In this document: in pieces, positions 41,852-46,984 of the stretch | Layout: every line of letters starts with the position of its first letter | How positions within the stretch are numbered: the first letter of the stretch is position 1 | Source of the DNA: JAWLFI01 sp964525165 | Lineage (GTDB): Bacteria > Bacteroidota > Bacteroidia > Chitinophagales > Saprospiraceae | Assembly: GCA_964525165.1 (NCBI GenBank) | Contig: CAZGGG010000021.1 | Coordinates: 1-46,984 of the forward strand | Reading direction: 5' to 3' | Length of the DNA: 46,984 nt | Notes under the pieces: generated by a model | The model's database searches: none | What the model was told of the DNA's origin: nothing | Seen by the model: only the letters and a program-made list of their open reading frames with translations | Translations under genes and position numbers: made by a program

Positions 41852-42766
41852 ATGAAGGCAGTGGTTTATGATCGATATGGTCCTCCTGAGGTACTCCAAA
41901 TCAGGGAGATGGAAAAGCCGGTGCCCAAAGCCCATGAAGTATTGATCGAAATTAGGGCAGCCACAGTGACCACAGGAGACGTTCGCCTTCGTGCATCTGA
42001 TTTTCCCCCATTATTCTGGCTACCGGCACGCTTCATATTTGGCTTATTCAAACCAAGGAAGAAAATTTTAGGCCATGAGTTGGCTGGTAGAGTGGTTGAA
42101 GCAGGAAACCAAGTGACACGCTTCAAAGTTGGAGACGATGTGTTTGGAACGACGACCATGATTCGTTCAGGTTCTTATGCGGAATATGTATGCTTACCGC
42201 AAAAATGGAAAAGTGGTGTATTGGAGCTCAAGCCTTCTAACTTAAGCTTCGCAGAAGCAGCGGCATTACCGATAGGCGCAATGACCGCTATGTATTTGTG
42301 GGAGAAGGCAAAACTTCAAAAAGGCCATCAAGTCTTTATTTATGGTGCCTCGGGTAGTGTGGGAACCTATGCAGTTCAGTTGGCCAAGCAGGCAGGGGCA
42401 ACGGTTCACGCTGCTTGTAGTGGCCCCAATTTTGACATGGTTAGAAATTTGGGTGCAGAAGTATGTGTAGATTATAAAGTGGAGGATTATAGTCTGAGAA
42501 AGGAGAACTACGACATCGTTTTTGATGCAGTGGGTAAAACGAGTAAGTCTAAAGCCAAAAAAGTTTTGAGTAAGGGCGGGAAGTTCGTTTCTGTAAGCAT
42601 GCCAACGCAGGAAAAAGACGAACATCTTCTGAAGATCAAAAATATGGCAGAAGAGGGCAGCTTGATTCCATGGATTGATAAAACGTACCCGCTAGAGCAA
42701 ATTGTGGAGGCACACACCTATGTAGATGAGGGACATAAAAGAGGGAATGTTAGCATTCAATTGTAG
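41852..42766 (+). CDS. Medium-chain NAD(P)-dependent oxidoreductase (quinone-reductase-like)
   Basis: 304 residues of the MDR superfamily. The N-terminal GroES-like domain starts MKAVVYDRYGPPEVLQI and contains ILGHELAGRVVEAGNQVTRFKVGDDVFG. The Rossmann part has VFIYGASGSVGTYAVQLAKQAGA with the A-S-G-x-V-G nucleotide motif, followed by GAEVCVDYKVEDY and DIVFDAVGK. Cysteines of the structural zinc loop are absent, so it belongs to the zinc-free quinone-oxidoreductase/NADPH:alkenal reductase group. The substrate is not predictable. It is followed by a putative metallopeptidase 131 bases later. Confidence 0.87.
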   Translation: MKAVVYDRYGPPEVLQIREMEKPVPKAHEVLIEIRAATVTTGDVRLRASDFPPLFWLPARFIFGLFKPRKKILGHELAGRVVEAGNQVTRFKVGDDVFGTTTMIRSGSYAEYVCLPQKWKSGVLELKPSNLSFAEAAALPIGAMTAMYLWEKAKLQKGHQVFIYGASGSVGTYAVQLAKQAGATVHAACSGPNFDMVRNLGAEVCVDYKVEDYSLRKENYDIVFDAVGKTSKSKAKKVLSKGGKFVSVSMPTQEKDEHLLKIKNMAEEGSLIPWIDKTYPLEQIVEAHTYVDEGHKRGNVSIQL

Positions 42767-42867
42767 CTATAAATATTAAAAATGGATGTTTCATTTTGAT
42801 TTTTAAAAAAAAGAGGAATCTGTTACAAACAGATAAACCCACATTGTATCAATAAATTGTAACCACA

Positions 42868-42879
42868 TTTGCCGAAAGG
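42868..42879 (-). repeat. 12-base word CCTTTCGGCAAA, copy 6
   Basis: Exact copy on the minus strand, intergenic, within the hairpin just upstream of the metallopeptidase-like gene. Confidence 0.85.
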
Positions 42880-42884
42880 GCAAA
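42868..42884. repeat. Near-perfect hairpin TTTGCC-GAAAG-GGCAAA containing the 12-base word
   Basis: TTTGCC (42868-42873) pairs with GGCAAA (42879-42884). The first arm and loop are the reverse complement of the dispersed word CCTTTCGGCAAA (42868-42879). It ends 13 bases before the ATG at 42898, so in mRNA it would lie close to the ribosome binding site. Confidence 0.75.
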
Positions 42885-42897
42885 ACAGGAAAAATGC

Positions 42898-44010
42898 ATG
42901 TATAAAATGAAAATATTTCAATTGCTCTTCTTTCTGATTTTTACCCTGAGTTTGGCAGCTCAAAAGGTGAGCTATCATTTCACTAAGAATGATGTGGACT
43001 CTGATACCAAAGAGGTTATGGAATTGCTGGAAAATTATTTAACCTCCGCTCCGCAAAATCAGAGTTCGAATGTATTTTGGAATAGCGAAGATCAGGAGCG
43101 TTATCAGCAGTATGATTTTTTGGAAGATGAATTTCAACCATCACTCTATATGGGCTTGCCGGCCCATGTGCTTAGTATTGAATTTTATGACGGTATAGCG
43201 AAAATCAAGGTGCAGTACGGCACGGAGAAGTCGGATGGGAATCTAAATATATTAGCGATTGTCAACTATTATGCGCAAAAGGAAAAAGGCACTTACAAGC
43301 TACATAATGCATTAAGCGTCAACAAAAAAAAGTGGAAATGTACATCAGTGGGTATTGTAGATTTTTACTACCCTTCATATCATTCTTTTAATGCGGATAA
43401 AGCGCAAAGATTAAACGATTTTGTTCAGATGGTTTGTGAAGGGTTTCAAGTTGATCCACAACCCTTTGAATACTATCTGGCGGATGATTATGATGAAATA
43501 CAGAAGCTAAAGGGGTTTGATTATTATTTTGGTATGGACGGTAGCTCCGGTCCGCAGGGCAAAGCAACTGAGGGTAAAGTGTATTGTGGAGGATTGGGCG
43601 AGTTTTATCCTCATGAAGTTTTTCATGTACAAATCGACAGGCATTATCCCGACAAGCACTTTTGGGTGTCAGAAGGTGTGGCCACTTTGTTGGGGGGAAG
43701 TAGAGGAAAGTCGTTGGATTGGCATATCAAAAGAACACATCAATACCTGAAGAACCACCCTGAGATGGACCTGAAAGATATGTTGCAACTGACTAATCTG
43801 GATCAAAGGACCGCCTATCATTATGTATTAGGTGGACTCATTGCTAAAAAAATACAGGAGAAAGGGGGCTGGCCGATGCTGAGGCAATTCATGGCTTCCG
43901 GGACAGAGGATGAGGATTATTACCGTGCGATCGAGACATTCCTTGGAGTAGAGCGTTCCGGGCTGAACAATTATCTAAGAGCACAGTTGGCAATGGAATC
44001 CGGGCAGTAG
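42898..44010 (+). CDS. Secreted HExxH metallopeptidase-like protein, family unassigned
   Basis: 370 residues; signal peptide ends around SLAAQ (residue 22). The first 190 residues are mixed strands of unknown fold. HEVFH (His239, Glu240, His243) followed by WVSEGVATLLGG with Glu259 gives the zinc-binding order of gluzincin peptidases, with the third ligand 16 residues after the second His. The helix LKDMLQLTNLDQRTAYHYVLGGLIAKKIQEKGG and the end YYRAIETFLGVERSGLNNYLRAQL resemble the C-terminal parts of peptidase-MA-like proteins, in which Y-x-x-G-G/S-L-x-x-x-I follows the active site. I cannot name the family. It is probably periplasmic or secreted. Confidence 0.65.
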   Translation: MYKMKIFQLLFFLIFTLSLAAQKVSYHFTKNDVDSDTKEVMELLENYLTSAPQNQSSNVFWNSEDQERYQQYDFLEDEFQPSLYMGLPAHVLSIEFYDGIAKIKVQYGTEKSDGNLNILAIVNYYAQKEKGTYKLHNALSVNKKKWKCTSVGIVDFYYPSYHSFNADKAQRLNDFVQMVCEGFQVDPQPFEYYLADDYDEIQKLKGFDYYFGMDGSSGPQGKATEGKVYCGGLGEFYPHEVFHVQIDRHYPDKHFWVSEGVATLLGGSRGKSLDWHIKRTHQYLKNHPEMDLKDMLQLTNLDQRTAYHYVLGGLIAKKIQEKGGWPMLRQFMASGTEDEDYYRAIETFLGVERSGLNNYLRAQLAMESGQ

Positions 44011-44312
44011 CTAAGAATAGGTCCTCTTTTTATGTGGCTCAACCTTGCAGTCTTGCTCTTTCCATATCCTTTGCTATTCCATGCCGAAACGCCCAGATGA
44101 TTAAATTATAATCAATTTGATTATTTTTTAGTCATTTGGGAGTGTGTAAGCATGAATGGTCCAGCCCCTGTGCATCAACCCACTCACCGAATCATCGCCT
44201 TTTATATATTTACTATTCTTAAAACTAAAAATTCAGGACTGTCGGCGCTTAATTTTTTCTTGTGCATAAGATTATTATTTTATGCACCATATGATGAAGC
44301 AACATTACACTT
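44011..44312. promoter_or_regulatory. Intergenic region of 302 bases with inverted repeat
   Basis: Contains GTGCATAA (44262-44269) paired with TTATGCAC (44280-44287), an 8-bp stem with a 10-base loop that ends 25 bases before the ATG of the serine hydrolase. Nothing like a T tract follows, so it looks more like an operator or a 5'-UTR hairpin than a terminator. No gene is seen in the rest. Confidence 0.4.
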
Positions 44313-45434
44313 ATGAAACGCTGTATTTTCATTTTATTTCTTTTCTCTCTCTTGTACTCATGTCAAAAACTTGAATTTGACCACTGTCCAAATACGGAAA
44401 ATCTGCCACCGCCTATCAGTATCCTTACTGAAGAGCAGGCGGGCCAGATTGTTCAAGAGGTTTGTAAGACACTTGAAGATCAAGAATTACTAGGCCTTCA
44501 AGTCAGCATCAGAGACAGCTCCTTTCAGGAATGGAGCTTTTCGGCAGGAACTACCGACCTCAAACAAACCACAAAGCTGCAGAACCATCATATTTTAAGA
44601 GTCGGCAGTGTGACGAAAATATATACAGCGGCATTGATTTTAAGATTGGTGGAGGAAGAAATACTGGACTTAAATCAAAACTTGGGGACCTTCTTTCCGG
44701 AGATGGAACAAGCGAAAGCAATTCAGGTGAGACATCTGTTGAATCATTCCAGTGGAATTGTCGATATTTTTTCAACCCCATCCTTATTTATTTCTTCTAC
44801 GACCTTTCCGGATAAAAGATGGGATCCACAGCATATTGCTGAAACCTATCTGAAGAAACCCTTGCAATTCACACCGGGCAGCCAACATGCCTATTCCAAC
44901 ACGAATTTTATCATTTTGGGCCTCGTTGCGGAACGAGCCACGGAAAAGCCAATAGACGAATTATTCTCGGATTATATCTTGAAGCCTTTGGGCTTACAGC
45001 AGACGTACTTTACACCCTATACGGGACCGATTGAGGAAATGGTCAATGGGTACGTTCATCATTATGCCCTTTCTCTGCAGGAATGGTATACCATGGTTCC
45101 GGAGAACACCGCTTGGTCGACATTGGGCTTTACCGCAGGAGCCATGGCCACCACGGCTTCTGATCTGTCGGCATTTACACATCAATTGTTTGTCGGAGAT
45201 TTTTTAAATGCCTTAAGTCTCCAGGAAATGACCCAATTCCCGACACGATTTGGGTTGGGATTATTTAAAATTCAGTTGAATGACAAAATCTATTGGGGAC
45301 ACGAGGGCGAGATCACCGGTTTTGAAGCAATGACGGTATACGATCCCGAGCAAAAAATTGTCATCTCAATTTGCAGTAATACAACACCCTTTCAAATTCA
45401 AAAACTACTTGATGAGATCGATCTTATATTATAA
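44313..45434 (+). CDS. Serine hydrolase lipoprotein, beta-lactamase/DD-peptidase family
   Basis: 373 residues. Lipobox LLYSC places the lipidated Cys at residue 17. Active-site motifs are SVTK (Ser99, Lys102), YSN (Tyr194, Asn196) and HEG (His330, where class C enzymes have KTG). The residues RHLLNHSSGIVDIF and PGSQHAYSNTNFIILG are typical of the PF00144 family. It resembles the hydrolase at 2745-3791 in motif layout but has a lipoprotein leader rather than a transmembrane helix. Substrates could be peptidoglycan peptides or small esters. Its 3' end overlaps the 5' end of the next gene by 23 bases in another frame. Confidence 0.87.
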   Translation: MKRCIFILFLFSLLYSCQKLEFDHCPNTENLPPPISILTEEQAGQIVQEVCKTLEDQELLGLQVSIRDSSFQEWSFSAGTTDLKQTTKLQNHHILRVGSVTKIYTAALILRLVEEEILDLNQNLGTFFPEMEQAKAIQVRHLLNHSSGIVDIFSTPSLFISSTTFPDKRWDPQHIAETYLKKPLQFTPGSQHAYSNTNFIILGLVAERATEKPIDELFSDYILKPLGLQQTYFTPYTGPIEEMVNGYVHHYALSLQEWYTMVPENTAWSTLGFTAGAMATTASDLSAFTHQLFVGDFLNALSLQEMTQFPTRFGLGLFKIQLNDKIYWGHEGEITGFEAMTVYDPEQKIVISICSNTTPFQIQKLLDEIDLIL

Positions 45435-45954
45435 ATTTATAAGTACTCTTTTCACTTGTATGCTCTTATTCAGCCTTTCGGCAAAAGGGCAAACGTCATT
45501 GACAGAGGAGACAGGGCCACCGGCCCAAAACGTCCTTTTGGGTTCCTTTGGAGGACCCGGCCTATATTTTTCAGTTATTTATGAGCGCCATTGGGTTTCA
45601 AGTAAAAAAGTTAATCTTGGATTCAGAGCAGGTTTGGGGAGCAGTTTTTCCTCCCTACTATTTTCAGATGAGGTGAATGTTCCTTTAGGAGTGTTTTTGC
45701 TTTGGGGAAAAGATAAAAACCATCTAGACTTTAGTATAAACATGACTCCTTATTTGCTGAGTCAGGCTCATCTTCCGTCCCGAGAAAAAACCAGAGAGCT
45801 TAAAGTGCTATGGGTTCCGTCTATTGCCTATCGCTATCAGCCCAAAGCAGGGGGCTTTGTCGGGCGAATTGGTTTTTCTCCGGTTTTTTATTTCAATCAG
45901 GTATCCGACACTCTGATGCCTTGGGTAGACATAAGCGTTGGATGGGCTTTTTGA
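45412..45954 (+). CDS. Secreted small beta-barrel-like protein overlapping the upstream gene
   Basis: 180 residues from the ATG at 45412, giving signal peptide MRSILYYKF...LLFSLSAKGQ, cleaved at about residue 29. The frame extends upstream to 45358, but that start would put 18 extra residues before the signal peptide. Mature strands include PGLYFSVIYERHWVSSKKVNLGFRAG, HLDFSINMTPYLLSQAH and VPSIAYRYQPKAGGFVGRIGFSPVFYF, ending in ISVGWAF with a terminal Phe as in outer-membrane barrels. The 23-base overlap with the serine hydrolase gene suggests translational coupling. The dispersed 12-base word is in its signal-peptide codons at 45474-45485. Confidence 0.65.
   Translation: MRSILYYKFISTLFTCMLLFSLSAKGQTSLTEETGPPAQNVLLGSFGGPGLYFSVIYERHWVSSKKVNLGFRAGLGSSFSSLLFSDEVNVPLGVFLLWGKDKNHLDFSINMTPYLLSQAHLPSREKTRELKVLWVPSIAYRYQPKAGGFVGRIGFSPVFYFNQVSDTLMPWVDISVGWAF
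45474..45485 (+). repeat. 12-base word CCTTTCGGCAAA, copy 7
   Basis: Exact copy inside the signal-peptide codons of the small barrel gene, read as SLSAKG. Confidence 0.85.
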
Positions 45955-46035
45955 CTTCTGAAATGCCTCAGATAGAAAAATCAACATTTGACGTTACTTT
46001 CTGTTAATTTTTACCGGAACACAATACGGACCATA

Positions 46036-46932
46036 ATGGAAAACATACCTCCTCAAGAAGGAAGAATCATGATTGTCACCGGAGCGAATACCGGTCTGGG
46101 CTATGAAACCACAAAAGTATTGGCGCAAAAAGGGGTAAAAGTGATCATGGCCTGTCGGAATATGCTCAAGGCAAAAAAGGCAAAGGGTCAGATAGTGAAA
46201 GAGACTCCGGACGCACTCCTTGAGGTGATGGAATTGGATCTGAGTAAATTGGACTCCGTTCGCCAATTTGCGGAAGCGTATCAAACCCAATTCAATCGAT
46301 TGGATGTTTTGATCAATAATGCCGGGGTCATGATGCCGCCCTATACCGAAACGGAAGATGGCTATGAATTGCAGTTTATGACCAATTATTTGGGCCACTT
46401 TTTATTGACGGGTTTGTTATTACCCCTAATCTTAAAGACGCCGAATGCTCGGGTGGTCTCTTTGAGTTCTATTGCACATAAAAATGGAAAAATTAATTTC
46501 GATGATTTGCAGAGCAAGAAGGCCTATTCCGCTTCAGAAGCTTATGGGCAGTCCAAGTTGGCTTGTTTGATGTATGCTTATGAATTGCAAAGAAGATTAG
46601 ATCGGAATGGCCACAAAGACACCCTGTCAACCGCTGCGCATCCGGGAATTGCTACAACGGAGTTGGCGCGGCATATGCCGACCTTCCTTTATTCGATCTT
46701 ACGATATACTGTGGCGCCTTTCATTACCCATTCACCGGCCAAAGGAGCACAGCCCACTATAATGGCAGCAGTGGGAAAAGCGAAAGGGGGCGACTATTTC
46801 GGTCCGACTGGTTTTCAGGAGTTTAAAGGAAAGCCTGGCAAGGTCGATTCTACGCCATTGTCAAAGGATGAGGACATTGCAAAACGTCTTTGGCAGGTAT
46901 CTGAGGAACTGGTGGGTATGGAGTATCTTTAA
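46036..46932 (+). CDS. Short-chain dehydrogenase/reductase (retinol-dehydrogenase-like)
   Basis: 298 residues from the ATG at 46036, chosen because it puts the Rossmann motif TGANTGLGYET at residue 15, the usual distance; the frame is open a further 48 bases upstream. NNAGVMMPP, VSLSSIAHKNGK (catalytic Ser) and YGQSKLACL (Tyr and Lys) complete the SDR set, and AAHPGIATTEL follows as expected. The pattern is that of the WWOX/retinol-dehydrogenase-like SDR group using NADP(H). Substrate unknown. Its TAA stop runs directly into the (CTAAAA)n repeat at the window end. Confidence 0.88.
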   Translation: MENIPPQEGRIMIVTGANTGLGYETTKVLAQKGVKVIMACRNMLKAKKAKGQIVKETPDALLEVMELDLSKLDSVRQFAEAYQTQFNRLDVLINNAGVMMPPYTETEDGYELQFMTNYLGHFLLTGLLLPLILKTPNARVVSLSSIAHKNGKINFDDLQSKKAYSASEAYGQSKLACLMYAYELQRRLDRNGHKDTLSTAAHPGIATTELARHMPTFLYSILRYTVAPFITHSPAKGAQPTIMAAVGKAKGGDYFGPTGFQEFKGKPGKVDSTPLSKDEDIAKRLWQVSEELVGMEYL

Positions 46933-46984
46933 CTAAAACTAAAACTAAAACTAAAACTAAAACTAAAACTAAAACTAAAACTAA
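46933..46984. repeat. Tandem hexamer repeat (CTAAAA)n at the window end
   Basis: Fifty-two bases of perfect CTAAAA repeat (eight full units plus four bases) begin right after the SDR stop codon and run to the edge. The array continues past the window for an unknown length and probably caused the sequence to end here. It is telomere-like in appearance only; bacterial simple repeats of this kind are often variable in copy number. Confidence 0.95.

Noticed and set aside
46933..46984. Telomere of a linear replicon
   Set aside because: Bacterial linear replicons do not end in eukaryote-like hexamer arrays; a simple repeat at an assembly edge is the better reading.
1..46984. CRISPR arrays, tRNA or rRNA genes, prophage
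   Set aside because: No regularly spaced repeats, no recognisable T-loop or anticodon structures, no phage structural genes or integrase were seen by reading both strands.

Overview
The window reads as an ordinary-density stretch of chromosome from a member of the Bacteroidota. The best guess is a Saprospiria- or Lewinella-like lineage, probably a scaffold from a draft or metagenome assembly. The grounds are the sdhC-sdhA-sdhB order with a single five-helix cytochrome b anchor, the many signal peptides ending in A-x-A-Q or a lipobox, outer-membrane barrel proteins of Bacteroidota type (DUF481- and DUF6268-like), a divergent Lgt, a 7TMR-DISM histidine kinase, TPR-linked class III cyclases and weak Shine-Dalgarno use. 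There is no rRNA, recognisable tRNA, CRISPR array, transposase or prophage. A run of ten N lies inside the first complete gene, and the window ends in a short tandem hexamer, so both edges look like assembly boundaries.

Layout. 1-3.8 kb: the tail of a DUF885 protein, an S9 (DPP-IV-like) exopeptidase interrupted by the N gap, and a membrane-anchored serine hydrolase of the beta-lactamase family. 4.0-10.4 kb: central carbon metabolism, with succinate dehydrogenase sdhCAB followed by phosphoenolpyruvate carboxylase. 10.4-19.9 kb: mixed envelope and housekeeping genes, including an S41 protease, an NTF2-like protein, a small patatin, VOC and DUF427 proteins, a probable permuted papain-fold DUF6695 protein, Lgt, and an SMP-30-like lipoprotein. 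19.95-20.2 kb: a roughly 260-bp intergenic element with 25-bp inverted ends. 20.3-26.8 kb: a RhlE-type DEAD-box helicase, a DUF481 barrel, a GH18 lipoprotein, a FabH-like synthase followed by an SGNH hydrolase, and a small lipoprotein.

26.9-37.9 kb is the most system-like part. Two minus-strand operons both encode class III nucleotidyl cyclases. One pairs a TPR/TM adenylate cyclase with an NTE-like patatin phospholipase that carries its own cyclic-nucleotide-binding domain. The other runs DUF1361 protein, ten-helix membrane protein, 7TMR-DISM histidine kinase, then receiver-cyclase fusion. An HD phosphohydrolase and a YitT-family transporter sit between them on the plus strand. I infer that cAMP made here may control phospholipase activity. 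38.1-46.9 kb: an HchA-type deglycase, small secreted proteins (one DUF2147), an outer-membrane barrel, a quinone-reductase-like MDR protein, a putative HExxH peptidase, a second serine-hydrolase lipoprotein, a small barrel-like protein and an SDR oxidoreductase.

The strongest unexplained signal is a 12-base word, CCTTTCGGCAAA. It occurs exactly seven times in 47 kb, on both strands and in several codon frames, and twice forms a GAAA-loop hairpin next to a start codon. It behaves like a DNA-level dispersed motif such as an uptake-signal or REP-like element.
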